DNA from: Epilithonimonas arachidiradicis
GTDB lineage: Bacteria; Bacteroidota; Bacteroidia; Flavobacteriales; Weeksellaceae
Assembly (NCBI RefSeq): GCF_003610695.1
Contig: NZ_RAQH01000004.1
Location: 248,001-312,000 of the forward strand
Reading direction: 5' to 3'
DNA length: 64,000 nucleotides
Numbering within the stretch: position 1 is the first letter of the stretch; the number at the start of each line of letters is the position of its first letter. A program made the translations under genes and the position numbers. A model generated the notes under the pieces. The model was given only the letters and a program-made list of their open reading frames with translations. It was not told where the DNA came from and did no database searches. Positions 1 to 8,809 of the stretch are shown piece after piece.

Positions 1-1022
1 CAACCGCATGTTCAGAAGGATATATTGATGATATTAGTAGTATGTCTCAAGGTGAGGACAAAGCGGCTCCAGTAATTACGATAAATAGTCCGACAGCAGG
101 AACAACAACTATTCCGTTTACTGATACTACTTCAGATTTTAAATTCGATTATAAAGTCTCTGATGATATAGAAATTGCAAGTATTGAGATTCTTGTAGAT
201 GGAGCAGTTCAGAAATCATACAATAATTTTTTAGATTACAGAACTTTCTCTGAAATCTACACGAAAAATATTGGATTGGGTTCTCATACATTCACAGTTA
301 ATGCTAAAGATCTTTCTGGTAAAACTTCCACAAAGTCAGTGACCTTTACTATAGATAATAAATATACTGCATTATATGGAGAAAAAGCCTATTTCCCATT
401 TTTTGCAGGCAATATATTTACAGAGTTGTTATCAGGAACAAACCCAACTGTTATAGGATCTCCGACAACTGTCAGTGGCGGTAAATCTGGCGCCGCTTAC
501 AAGGGAGCAATTGATTCTTATCTTCAAATTCCGTTTAATAACAATCTTTACAGCAATGAGAATGGAATTAGTTTTACATTCTGGTACAACGTAGATGCTA
601 CACAGGATAGAGCCGGGATTATTACACTTGGAGACGAATCGATTACTAATAATGATGATAGCAGAAAGAAAGGGCTTAGACTTTTCAGAGAGGGAGCAAG
701 CAAAACTGTTAAACTGAATCTTGGTATTGGTTCGGGAGAATCTTGGAATGATGGTTTCAATATTGGAAGTACAACAGGATGGATCCATATTGCTGTTACA
801 ATTTCTAAATCTGAATCAAAAATCTATATGAATGGTGTTTTACAAAGAACAGCAACCTATTCAACACCATTTGATTTCTCAAATTGTTCTAAACTGTCAA
901 TTGGCTCTGGAGCTCCAACATTTACATATTGGGATCATAAATATGACTTAAGTCAAATAGATGAACTTAGAATTTATGACAAAGCTTTAGACGAAACAGA
1001 AGTTAAAGCTACAATGCAATAA
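1..1022 (+). CDS. LamG/Ig-like surface lipoprotein of a polysaccharide utilisation locus (5' end outside window)
   Basis: The frame is open from the first bases, so the true start lies just upstream of the window. The first visible residues, TACSEGYIDD, fit a lipobox with the lipidated Cys encoded at bases 9-11, so only a signal peptide of about 15-20 residues should be missing. A linker is followed by an Ig-like beta-sandwich (about bases 70-360) and a concanavalin A/LamG domain (about 370-1019) with the typical FTFWYN strand and a final IDELRIYDKAL strand. Such proteins sit in the SusE/SusF position of Bacteroidota glycan loci and are thought to bind glycan on the outer membrane surface. 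No catalytic residues are recognisable. The two GH144-type enzymes downstream suggest that the ligand is a beta-glucan (inference). Confidence 0.82.
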   Translation, partial: TACSEGYIDDISSMSQGEDKAAPVITINSPTAGTTTIPFTDTTSDFKFDYKVSDDIEIASIEILVDGAVQKSYNNFLDYRTFSEIYTKNIGLGSHTFTVNAKDLSGKTSTKSVTFTIDNKYTALYGEKAYFPFFAGNIFTELLSGTNPTVIGSPTTVSGGKSGAAYKGAIDSYLQIPFNNNLYSNENGISFTFWYNVDATQDRAGIITLGDESITNNDDSRKKGLRLFREGASKTVKLNLGIGSGESWNDGFNIGSTTGWIHIAVTISKSESKIYMNGVLQRTATYSTPFDFSNCSKLSIGSGAPTFTYWDHKYDLSQIDELRIYDKALDETEVKATMQ

Positions 1023-1054
1023 AAAATACTTACCTTAGTATTAGACTAACAATG

Positions 1055-1086
1055 AAAACACTTTATGAATATTCATAAAGTGTTTT
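1055..1086 (+). terminator. Hairpin between the LamG gene and the first glucanase gene
   Basis: Bases 1055-1070 and 1071-1086 are perfect reverse complements (16-bp arms, no spacer), and the 3' arm runs into TTTTTC. It lies 33 bases after the LamG stop codon and just before the next lipoprotein gene, so it probably terminates or attenuates transcription inside the locus. It also argues against a start codon at 1065, which would fall inside the stem. Confidence 0.7.
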
Positions 1087-1103
1087 TCATAAAAAATAAA
1101 ACA

Positions 1104-2501
1104 ATGCTAAAACAGAATTTCTTTAATATATTTATTTGTTCGACTACAATTTTCTTAGGCAGTTGTTCCAACTCTAGTGATTGGGATCCAAATGATACAT
1201 TAGTAAATAATCCACAAGAACCGGCAACAGTTTACACAGATGCTCAGATTGTAGAAATGACGCAGAAAGACGCTCTAAAATATTTCTGGGATTTTGCTCA
1301 AACCAATTCCAAACTGGCTAGAGAAAGATATCATACAGATAATCCTGGTCAAGATGCTAATGTTGTAACCACAGGAGGTTCCGGTTTTGGATTGATGACG
1401 ATTTTGGTGGGAATCAAGAATGGTTATATATCACAGCCGGAAGCAGTTTCGAGATTAACAACTGCTCTTGATTTTCTCAAAACAGCCAATCGTTTTCACG
1501 GAGCTTGGCCACATTGGATCAATGGAACTTCTGGTAATGTAATTCCTTTTGGAGAAAAAGATAACGGTGGAGACTTGGTAGAAACGGCTTTTCTTGCACA
1601 AGGGTTGATTTGCGTAAGAGAATATTTTAAGAATTCAACTAACTCAACCGAATTGACATTAGCACAAAAAGCCGATGATCTTTGGAAAGGAATCGAATGG
1701 AACTGGTACACGAAGGGAGAAAATGCATTATACTGGCATTGGTCGCCGAATTATGATTTCCAGATGAATATGAAACTACAAGGCTTTGACGAAACGCTCA
1801 TCACTTACGTTTTAGCAGCGGCTTCCCCAACTTATTCAATAGATAAAGTTGTGTATCAAAATGGTTGGGCAAGAAATGGTGGCATCAAATCTTCGGGGTC
1901 ACAATTTGGGATTCCATTGGTGGTTAATCATAATGGAGCTACAGGAACAGTTGGTCCAATGTTTTGGTCACATTATTCTTTTTTAGGTTTAGATCCAAGA
2001 GGTTTGTCGGATGATTATGTTAATTATGGAGATGTAACGACGAACCATGCCAAAATTATGTACCAATATTGTGTTGCTAATCCGAAAGGCTGGCAAGGTT
2101 ACAATTCCAAAAGTTGGGGGCTAACAGCAAGTTATTCCAGAAATCCTACTACTGGAGGAGATGATTACGCTGCACATCAACCCAATAAGGATTTAGGAAT
2201 TATTTCCCCAACGGCAGCCATTTCTGATATGCCTTATACGCCTACAGAAAGTATGAATTTTCTTAGATTCTTGTACAACGAAAACTATTCAAAATATATT
2301 GGCGTTGCTGGACCTTATGATGCTTATTCAATTCAATACAATTGGGTTACACCAAGATATTTGGCTATTGATCAGGGTACAATTGCACCGATGATTGAGA
2401 ACCATAAGAACCAATTTTTATGGAATCTTTTTATGAATGCACCTGATGTGAGGCAAGGCTTAATTAAGCTTGGCTTTCACTCGTCTATTCATGGATTTTA
2501 A
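1104..2501 (+). CDS. GH144-type endo-beta-1,2-glucanase-like lipoprotein (glucoamylase-like domain), copy 1
   Basis: The 465-residue protein matches the glucoamylase-like (PF10091) family that contains the GH144 endo-beta-1,2-glucanases. The start at 1104 gives a lipoprotein signal ending LGSC; an ATG at 1065 would lie inside a terminator stem. The conserved core TTGGSGFGLMTILVG is followed by KDNGGDLVETAFL, with D153, D157 and E160, and by GFDE with E230. As I recall, the spacing matches the acidic residues implicated in the Chitinophaga pinensis enzyme. It should cleave beta-1,2-glucan at the cell surface or in the periplasm. A paralogue starts 17 bases downstream, implying one transcript. 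Many databases label this family only as glucoamylase, so the exact linkage remains an inference. Confidence 0.85.
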   Translation: MLKQNFFNIFICSTTIFLGSCSNSSDWDPNDTLVNNPQEPATVYTDAQIVEMTQKDALKYFWDFAQTNSKLARERYHTDNPGQDANVVTTGGSGFGLMTILVGIKNGYISQPEAVSRLTTALDFLKTANRFHGAWPHWINGTSGNVIPFGEKDNGGDLVETAFLAQGLICVREYFKNSTNSTELTLAQKADDLWKGIEWNWYTKGENALYWHWSPNYDFQMNMKLQGFDETLITYVLAAASPTYSIDKVVYQNGWARNGGIKSSGSQFGIPLVVNHNGATGTVGPMFWSHYSFLGLDPRGLSDDYVNYGDVTTNHAKIMYQYCVANPKGWQGYNSKSWGLTASYSRNPTTGGDDYAAHQPNKDLGIISPTAAISDMPYTPTESMNFLRFLYNENYSKYIGVAGPYDAYSIQYNWVTPRYLAIDQGTIAPMIENHKNQFLWNLFMNAPDVRQGLIKLGFHSSIHGF

Positions 2502-2518
2502 ATTCTAAAAATTTATTA

Positions 2519-3910
2519 ATGAAAAACCTATTATCAATATCCATTATTTCACTATCCGTTCTGCTATCCTGCAAGAACTCTCAGGCAACAAATACTACAA
2601 ATACCGAGACAAAAGCAGTTTCAAAAAACCTGACCGATAAACAATTAATGGATAAAGTTCAACGCGATGCGCTCAAGTATTTTTGGGATTTTGCAGAACC
2701 CAATTCACTATTAGGAAGAGAACGTTACCACGAGGACAACATCTACCCGGACAATGACAAACACGTGATTACGACAGGAGGATCGGGATTTGGGCTGATG
2801 ACGATTTTGGTTGGTGTAGACAGAAAATACATTCCTCGTCAGGAAGCTGTCAAAAGACTGACTCATATCGCGGACTTTTTGGAAAAAGCAGATCGTTTCC
2901 ACGGCGCCTGGTCGCATTGGATCAATGGAGAAACAGGCAAAGTTGTTCCTTTTGGGAAAAAGGATAATGGCGGAGATTTGGTCGAGACTGCATTTTTGGT
3001 TCAAGGGATTATTTGTGTACGCGAATATTTTAAAGACGGAAATGCGGAGGAAAAAGCTTTGGCTGCAAAAATGGACAAATTGTGGAAAGGTGTAGAGTGG
3101 AACTGGTACACCAAAGGTGGACAAAAAGTTTTGTATTGGCATTGGTCACCAAGTTATGGCTGGGAAATGAACTTTCCATTAGAAGGCTATAACGAATGTC
3201 TCATTACTTACGTTTTGGCCGCTTCATCACCAGATTATTCTATAGATTCCGAAACGTACAACAAAGGCTGGACCCGCAACGGAACTTACACAACAGATCG
3301 TACAAAATATGGACTTCCGTTGTATGTTAAGCACAATTATGCAGAAGAATTTGGTGGTCCGTTATTCTGGTCACAGTATTCTTATCTGGGGCTTGATCCA
3401 AGAGGTTTGTCCGACAAATATGTCAAAAGCTATTGGGATCTAAATCGGAATCATGTCTTGATAGATTACAAATATTGCCTGGAAAATCCATTCAATTACA
3501 AAGGATATTCTGAAAAATATTGGGGATTGACGGCGAGTTATTCCAGAAACAAAGACGGTTCTGTAGGCTACGCAGCACATCAACCTATGAAAGAAGATTT
3601 TGGGGTAATTACTCCTACGGCTGCGTTGAGTTCTATGCCTTACACTCCAAAAGAATCCATGGCTGTATTAAGATTTTTATACGAAGAAAAACCAAATTTC
3701 ATTGGACAAGCAGGTCCATACGATGCCACTTCCATCAATTTTAATGATTGGACAACGCCGCGCTATCTGGCTATAGATCAGGGAACAATCGCACCAATGA
3801 TCGAGAATTACCGTTCGGGATTATTGTGGAATCTCTTTATGAATGCGCCGGAAATTAGAACCGGACTCAAAAAAATCGGATTCAAATCCACAGAACATCA
3901 AATCCAATAG
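2519..3910 (+). CDS. GH144-type endo-beta-1,2-glucanase-like lipoprotein, copy 2
   Basis: This 463-residue protein is a clear tandem paralogue of the preceding gene along its whole length, sharing blocks such as TTGGSGFGLMTILVG, the KDNGGDLVET block, SHWINGETGKVVPFG and YLAIDQGTIAPMIEN. The signal peptide ends LLSC, so it is also a lipoprotein. The acidic residues are kept (D149, D153, E156 and E226). The two copies differ most in the N-terminal linker and in surface loops, which suggests differences in chain length preference or location rather than a recent duplication. It probably works with copy 1 and the GH3 enzyme downstream. Confidence 0.85.
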   Translation: MKNLLSISIISLSVLLSCKNSQATNTTNTETKAVSKNLTDKQLMDKVQRDALKYFWDFAEPNSLLGRERYHEDNIYPDNDKHVITTGGSGFGLMTILVGVDRKYIPRQEAVKRLTHIADFLEKADRFHGAWSHWINGETGKVVPFGKKDNGGDLVETAFLVQGIICVREYFKDGNAEEKALAAKMDKLWKGVEWNWYTKGGQKVLYWHWSPSYGWEMNFPLEGYNECLITYVLAASSPDYSIDSETYNKGWTRNGTYTTDRTKYGLPLYVKHNYAEEFGGPLFWSQYSYLGLDPRGLSDKYVKSYWDLNRNHVLIDYKYCLENPFNYKGYSEKYWGLTASYSRNKDGSVGYAAHQPMKEDFGVITPTAALSSMPYTPKESMAVLRFLYEEKPNFIGQAGPYDATSINFNDWTTPRYLAIDQGTIAPMIENYRSGLLWNLFMNAPEIRTGLKKIGFKSTEHQIQ

Positions 3911-3973
3911 CCAAAAAGTAGTATATTTAGGCGCTCATATTTATTGCCTCAATTTGAAGCAATGTAGATTTTA

Positions 3974-4058
3974 GGAGCCGGGAACCTGCTGTCCGCTGTA
4001 TCTTTTTCCTTTTTTGCAAAAAGAAAAAAGGATGCCGCTACCATCAGGGCTAGGGCAT
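3974..4058. repeat. Dispersed palindromic intergenic repeat (GGAGCCG...CAGGGCTAGGGC type)
   Basis: A conserved-looking left flank (GGAGCCGGGAACCTGCTGTC) and right flank (ATGCCGCTACCATCAGGGC) enclose a pyrimidine-rich arm around 4002-4014 and a purine-rich arm around 4018-4031 that pair as a hairpin. I recall similar elements repeated between genes in Flavobacteriia genomes. Only one copy of this type is present in the window. It separates the second glucanase from the esterase and GH3 genes. Confidence 0.55.
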
Positions 4059-4133
4059 TAGACAAAATAATAAAAATTCAACAACTTACGGAGAATTCAA
4101 CGTCTCAAATGAGTTTTTTTGAAAATTTAAAAA

Positions 4134-4844
4134 ATGAAATTAAAAAATATCATACTTCTATTACTTGCGTTTTCATCTTTTGCGGCAGCACAGGAAATCA
4201 AAGCTGAGTTCAATAAAGAAGTCAAAATTCAGAAAAAGTTAGCCTACATTCTGGATATTCCAAAAGATATAAAAAGCAAAATTCCATTAATTGTTTTTCT
4301 TCACGGTTCCGGCGAAAGAGGCAATGATCTGGAAATCGTAAAAGCGCACAGTCCATTTACATACAAAAATCTGATCAAAGAACCTGTTGCGATTTTGGCG
4401 CCCCAGTGTCCGGCCAATACATGGTGGGATACAGATGCGGTTTATTTTCTGATCAAAGAGATTTCAGAAAAATACAAAATCGACAAAGACAGAATCTACC
4501 TTACTGGATTATCAATGGGCGGATGGGGAACTCTGAAGTTGGCTGGTGAACATCCGGAAATGTTTGCCGCAGTCGCATCGGTCTGCGCTCCGACAGACCG
4601 TGTAATGTGGGCTAATATCCATAATTACAAAGATATGAACCTGAAGATTTTCCACGGCGGAATGGATGATGTGGTTCTTCCGGAAAATGCGTTCAATTTT
4701 TATCAGAAACTACATCCAGTCAATCCAAAAGCAGAATTGACCATTTTCCCTAATGACAATCATAACTCCTGGGATTCTACCTATTCCGATCCTAAGCTAT
4801 ACGAATGGATGCTATCATTCAAAAAAGAATCAATAAAAAAATAA
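4134..4844 (+). CDS. Secreted alpha/beta-hydrolase esterase
   Basis: The 236-residue protein has a Sec signal peptide (residues 1-19, ending AAAQ) and an alpha/beta-hydrolase fold of the dienelactone hydrolase/prolyl oligopeptidase-like group. The oxyanion region is FLHGSGERG, the nucleophile elbow is GLSMGGWG with S127, the acid is probably D178 or D179 in GGMDDVV, and the His is H210 in NDNHNSW. It lies 16 bases before the GH3 gene in a glucan-degrading cluster, so removal of ester substituents from a glycan is a reasonable role, but the substrate cannot be read from the sequence. Confidence 0.8.
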   Translation: MKLKNIILLLLAFSSFAAAQEIKAEFNKEVKIQKKLAYILDIPKDIKSKIPLIVFLHGSGERGNDLEIVKAHSPFTYKNLIKEPVAILAPQCPANTWWDTDAVYFLIKEISEKYKIDKDRIYLTGLSMGGWGTLKLAGEHPEMFAAVASVCAPTDRVMWANIHNYKDMNLKIFHGGMDDVVLPENAFNFYQKLHPVNPKAELTIFPNDNHNSWDSTYSDPKLYEWMLSFKKESIKK

Positions 4845-4860
4845 AAATAAATATCTACAT

Positions 4861-7188
4861 ATGAAAAAGTTCGTAATCCTTGCTGCATTGGCACTTTCGC
4901 CTTATTTTCTGGCGCAGGAATTGGTGACCAAGCCAGTTCAGTCTTATCAAACGGAAAAATACCAGTCAAAGAAAAAAGCTTTCGTTGATAACTTAATTTC
5001 CAAAATGACTCTGGATGAGAAAATCGGTCAGTTAAATCTGCCTTCATCTGGAGACTTCACAACTGGTACAGCGCAAAGTTCTGACATCGGAAAAAAAATT
5101 GAGCAAGGCTTAGTTGGAGGATTATTCAATATCAAAGGTGTGGATAAGATCCGCGACGTTCAAAAAGTAGCTGTCGAAAAAAGCCGTCTTAAAATCCCAA
5201 TGATTTTTGGAATGGATGTTATCCATGGTTACGAAACAACCTTCCCGATTCCATTAGGAATAGCTGCATCGTGGGATATGAATTTGATCCAGAGATCGGC
5301 CCAGATTGCTGCTCAGGAATCTACAGCAGATGGTATCAACTGGACCTTTTCTCCAATGACGGATATCTCAAGAGATCCAAGATGGGGCAGAGTGTCCGAA
5401 GGTTCTGGAGAAGATCCGTATCTGGGAAGTGAGATTGCAAAAGCGATGGTCTTTGGCTATCAGGGAACCGACCTTTCTAAAAATAATACAATGTTAGCTT
5501 GTCTTAAACATTTCGCGCTGTATGGAGCGCCGGAAGGTGGACGGGATTATAACACCGTTGATATGAGTCACGTATCTATGTTTAACAATTATTTCCCACC
5601 CTACAAAGCAGCTGTAGAAGCGGGTGTTGGTTCTGTGATGGCTTCTTTTAACGAAGTTGACGGCGTTCCGGCAACAGGAAACAAATGGCTGATGACAGAT
5701 GTCCTCAGAGATCAGTGGAAGTTCAAAGGTTTTGTGGTTACGGATTATACCGGCATCAATGAAATGGTAGACCACGGGATGGGAGACCTTCAGCAGGTTT
5801 CTGCGCTGGCGATGAATGCCGGAGTGGATATGGATATGGTTGGCGAAGGTTTCTTAAAAACTTTGAAAAAATCAATTTCTGAAGGAAAAGTTTCTGAACA
5901 AACTGTTACAGATGCGGCAAGAAGAGTTCTGGAAGCCAAATATGATCTTGGTCTTTTTGATGATCCTTACAGATACACGGATTCTAAGAGAGCCCAGAAA
6001 GAAGTTTTCAGTCCGAAGCATTTGGAAGCAGCGAGAACAATTTCTGCGAACTCAATGGTTTTGATGAAAAACGATAAGCAGGTTCTTCCGCTTAAAAAGT
6101 CAGGAACGGTAGCTGTTATCGGACCGTTAGCTGATAATGCCCTCAATATGACTGGAACCTGGAGCGTTGCAGCAAAGCACGCTAATTCTATTTCGTTATT
6201 GAGAGGTTTGAAGGAGACCGTAGGAAAAGATGTTAATTTCATTTTTGCAAAAGGAAGCAACATTTACGAATCTGCAACAATGGAAGAAAGAGCAACAATG
6301 TTTGGTAAAACAGCAGATAGAGACAGTCGTTCTGCTGATCAAATCAGGAAAGAAGCTGTAGACGTGGCTAATAAGGCTGATGTCATTGTCGTAGCCTTAG
6401 GCGAAAGTGCCGAGATGAGCGGCGAGTCAAGTTCAAGAACCGATATAGGGATTCCGGAAACTCAAAAAGAATTGTTGAGAGAACTGAAGAAAACAGGTAA
6501 ACCAATTGTTGTGGTTCTTTTCACAGGTCGTCCATTGGTACTTACAGAGGAATCCGAATTGGCTGATGCGATGCTGAATGTCTGGTTCCCTGGAAGTATG
6601 GCCGGATATGCAGTGTCTGATGTGCTTTACGGAAAAGTGAATCCTTCTGGAAAATTACCAATGACCTTCCCAAGAAGTGTTGGTCAGGTACCAATCTATT
6701 ATAATGCTAAAAATACAGGTCGCCCGTTAAGTGCGGAAAATACAGACAAATGTAATTTTGAAAAATTCCGTTCCAATTACCTGGACGAGTGCAACACGCC
6801 GCTTTATCCGTTTGGATATGGCTTGAGTTACTCTAAATTCGGTTATTCTGATGTTTCAGTTTCCAATGCAAAACCAACCGGAAATGCAGAGATCGAAGCG
6901 ACGGTAACATTGACGAATAATGGAAAATATGATGGTGCAGAAGTGGTTCAGCTTTATATCAGAGATTTGGTTGGAAGCATTACAAGACCGGTTAAAGAGC
7001 TGAAAGGTTTCCAAAAAGTGTATCTGAAAGCTGGCGAAAGCAAAAAAGTAACATTCAAAATCTCTCCGGAAGATTTGAAATTCTATAACAGTCAATTGAA
7101 ATATGATTGGGAAGCTGGAGACTTTGATATTATGATCGGAACCAATTCTCAAGAAGTTAAAACAACTAGAATCAATTGGTCTAAATAG
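4861..7188 (+). CDS. bglX: GH3 family beta-glucosidase
   Basis: The 775-residue protein has a signal peptide ending FLAQ, an N-terminal GH3 TIM barrel, an alpha/beta C domain (from about residue 390) and a C-terminal fibronectin III-like domain (about residues 660-760). The nucleophile should be D295 in FVVTDYTGINEM. Other landmarks are SPMTDISRDPRWGR, CLKHFALYG and the GESAEMSGE region of the C domain. It resembles BglX. Next to two GH144-type enzymes it would hydrolyse sophoro-oligosaccharides to glucose in the periplasm, as described for the GH3 partner in Bacteroides beta-1,2-glucan loci; this substrate is inferred from context. A strong terminator follows. Confidence 0.92.
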   Translation: MKKFVILAALALSPYFLAQELVTKPVQSYQTEKYQSKKKAFVDNLISKMTLDEKIGQLNLPSSGDFTTGTAQSSDIGKKIEQGLVGGLFNIKGVDKIRDVQKVAVEKSRLKIPMIFGMDVIHGYETTFPIPLGIAASWDMNLIQRSAQIAAQESTADGINWTFSPMTDISRDPRWGRVSEGSGEDPYLGSEIAKAMVFGYQGTDLSKNNTMLACLKHFALYGAPEGGRDYNTVDMSHVSMFNNYFPPYKAAVEAGVGSVMASFNEVDGVPATGNKWLMTDVLRDQWKFKGFVVTDYTGINEMVDHGMGDLQQVSALAMNAGVDMDMVGEGFLKTLKKSISEGKVSEQTVTDAARRVLEAKYDLGLFDDPYRYTDSKRAQKEVFSPKHLEAARTISANSMVLMKNDKQVLPLKKSGTVAVIGPLADNALNMTGTWSVAAKHANSISLLRGLKETVGKDVNFIFAKGSNIYESATMEERATMFGKTADRDSRSADQIRKEAVDVANKADVIVVALGESAEMSGESSSRTDIGIPETQKELLRELKKTGKPIVVVLFTGRPLVLTEESELADAMLNVWFPGSMAGYAVSDVLYGKVNPSGKLPMTFPRSVGQVPIYYNAKNTGRPLSAENTDKCNFEKFRSNYLDECNTPLYPFGYGLSYSKFGYSDVSVSNAKPTGNAEIEATVTLTNNGKYDGAEVVQLYIRDLVGSITRPVKELKGFQKVYLKAGESKKVTFKISPEDLKFYNSQLKYDWEAGDFDIMIGTNSQEVKTTRINWSK

Positions 7189-7190
7189 TT

Positions 7191-7221
7191 AAAAACCGCC
7201 TCAAAAAGAGGCGGTTTTATT
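7191..7221. terminator. Bidirectional intrinsic terminator between bglX and the sugar dehydrogenase gene
   Basis: AAAACCGCCTC (7192-7202) and GAGGCGGTTTT (7208-7217) form a perfect 11-bp stem with an AAAAA loop, followed by ATTTTTATT. Runs of A before and T after the stem let it serve both converging genes. Confidence 0.88.
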
Positions 7222-7225
7222 TTTA

Positions 7226-8584
7226 TTATTCTTTGATGAATTTCTTAGAGATCCATTTCTGATTATCTTTTTTCAGATTCAGAAGATAAGTGCCTTTTTG
7301 TAGTTTAGAGACATCAATGCTGTTGTCGTTGTCAGATATTTGAGCTTGATGAACAATTCGTCCGGTCAGATCCAGGATTTCTGCAGAAATATTTTTACCA
7401 TTCATATTTTTAAGGTAGATTTTCTCTCTGGCAGGATTGGGAGTGATCAAAAAATCAGGTTGATTGATATCCGATACAGCAAGATTATTGGTTTTGATTT
7501 TATAAATGGTATTGCCTGCTGCTATGTAAAGTTGTTTCTGATTGTCCTCGCCAAAAGTTGTAAAATTCGCTGAAAAACTCGGACTCCAAACAATGGTATT
7601 CGAAGTATCCATAACACCGATTTGACCAGAGCAGTAATCAGCAAAAACGTATTTTCCTATGAGATCTGTATATAGGTTGCCTCTGTAGAGATAACCGCCG
7701 GTAATGGAGCATTTTCCTCCGGAATGATCGTATTGCGCAATTGGAAAAGTCATTGTAGAAGCATTAGGACATCCTGTGGTGTTGTAGGGATCATTGCCTT
7801 CATAGCATCTCCAACCATAGTTGATTCCGGGTGTTGTAGCGGAAACTCTATTGATTTCTTCAATCTCTCCTTGTCCGACATCAGCAATCCAAACCTGATT
7901 GGTAATTCTGTCAAACGAAAATTTCCAGGCATTTCTAAGTCCGTAAGCCCAAATTTCATCGGCACCTTCACTTCCCACAAAAGGATTATCCGGAGGAATA
8001 TTATAAGCATTATCAGAATTGACATCAATTCTCAGCATTTTTCCTAAAAGCGAATTTTTATTTTGAGCATTATTATTCGGATCGCCGCCGCTTCCGCCAT
8101 CGCCGGTAGAGATCCACAAATAACCGTCCGCTCCAAAATGAATACTACCGCCGTTATGATTCGTAAAAGGTTTAGGAATCGTCAAAAGGATTTTTTCCGA
8201 TGACGGATCTGCTGTATTAGGATTTGATGAATTTGCAGTAAATCTCGAAACCCTGATATCTCCTTGCAAATTATTGTAATAAACAAAGAAATAACGATTG
8301 GTTGAAAATTGTGGATGAAATGCTAGTCCCAATAATCCTCTTTCACCTCCGAAAGTGATGAGATTAGAAATATTCAGAAAGTTATCCGGAACGACAGTTC
8401 CGTTTTCATTCACAATCTTAATGGTGCCGGATTGCTGGACAACAAATAATCTGTTATCCGAAGTTGGCGATGCAACAATCTCCACAGAATTAGAAATCCC
8501 GGAAACAAAGTTCTCTAGGCTAATGGTCTGAGCTGATAAACAGGCCGCTAAGAATAAGCCGATCCAAAGTAGAAGTTTTCCCAT
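7226..8584 (-). CDS. PQQ-dependent sugar dehydrogenase-like protein with T9SS sorting domain
   Basis: The 452-residue protein has a signal peptide (ending CLSAQ), a six-bladed glucose/sorbosone dehydrogenase beta-propeller (about residues 20-365) and a C-terminal type IX secretion type A sorting domain (about 378-452, starting near FLITPNPAREKIYLKN and ending KKFIKE). Propeller hallmarks are GERGLLGLAFHPQF, HNGGSIHFG, STGDGGSGGDPNN and YGLRNAWKFSFD. It would oxidise an aldose or sugar oligomer outside the cell, anchored or released by T9SS. It converges on bglX, so a link to the glucan locus is possible but not shown. PQQ binding is a family expectation. Confidence 0.88.
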   Translation of the reverse strand: MGKLLLWIGLFLAACLSAQTISLENFVSGISNSVEIVASPTSDNRLFVVQQSGTIKIVNENGTVVPDNFLNISNLITFGGERGLLGLAFHPQFSTNRYFFVYYNNLQGDIRVSRFTANSSNPNTADPSSEKILLTIPKPFTNHNGGSIHFGADGYLWISTGDGGSGGDPNNNAQNKNSLLGKMLRIDVNSDNAYNIPPDNPFVGSEGADEIWAYGLRNAWKFSFDRITNQVWIADVGQGEIEEINRVSATTPGINYGWRCYEGNDPYNTTGCPNASTMTFPIAQYDHSGGKCSITGGYLYRGNLYTDLIGKYVFADYCSGQIGVMDTSNTIVWSPSFSANFTTFGEDNQKQLYIAAGNTIYKIKTNNLAVSDINQPDFLITPNPAREKIYLKNMNGKNISAEILDLTGRIVHQAQISDNDNSIDVSKLQKGTYLLNLKKDNQKWISKKFIKE

Positions 8585-8772
8585 AACTTATTATTTTATA
8601 ATTAATTATAGCCTTACCAAATTATATGCCTGTTGACCAATTCTATTATTAATTTTTATAAAAAATTCTGATTCTCTTTCATTTTTCGGATAGATATAGC
8701 GCTTTTGTTATTTCTAAAATTTAGTAAATACATATTTCTCATTCCCAAATTCTTATTTCCGTTATAAATCAT

Positions 8773-8780
8773 TATATTTG
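8773..8780 (+). promoter_or_regulatory. -7 promoter box for secDF
   Basis: TATATTTG matches the Bacteroidota -7 consensus TAnnTTTG and lies 29 bases upstream of the secDF ATG. No good TTTG is seen at -33. Confidence 0.5.
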
Positions 8781-8809
8781 CCGACTAAAATTATATATAT
8801 CGTAAGAAA

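Noticed and set aside
1065-1103. Start of the first GH144 gene at 1065
   Set aside because: The codon lies within a perfect terminator stem, and the residues before the ATG at 1104 do not resemble a lipoprotein signal, while a start at 1104 gives a clean one.
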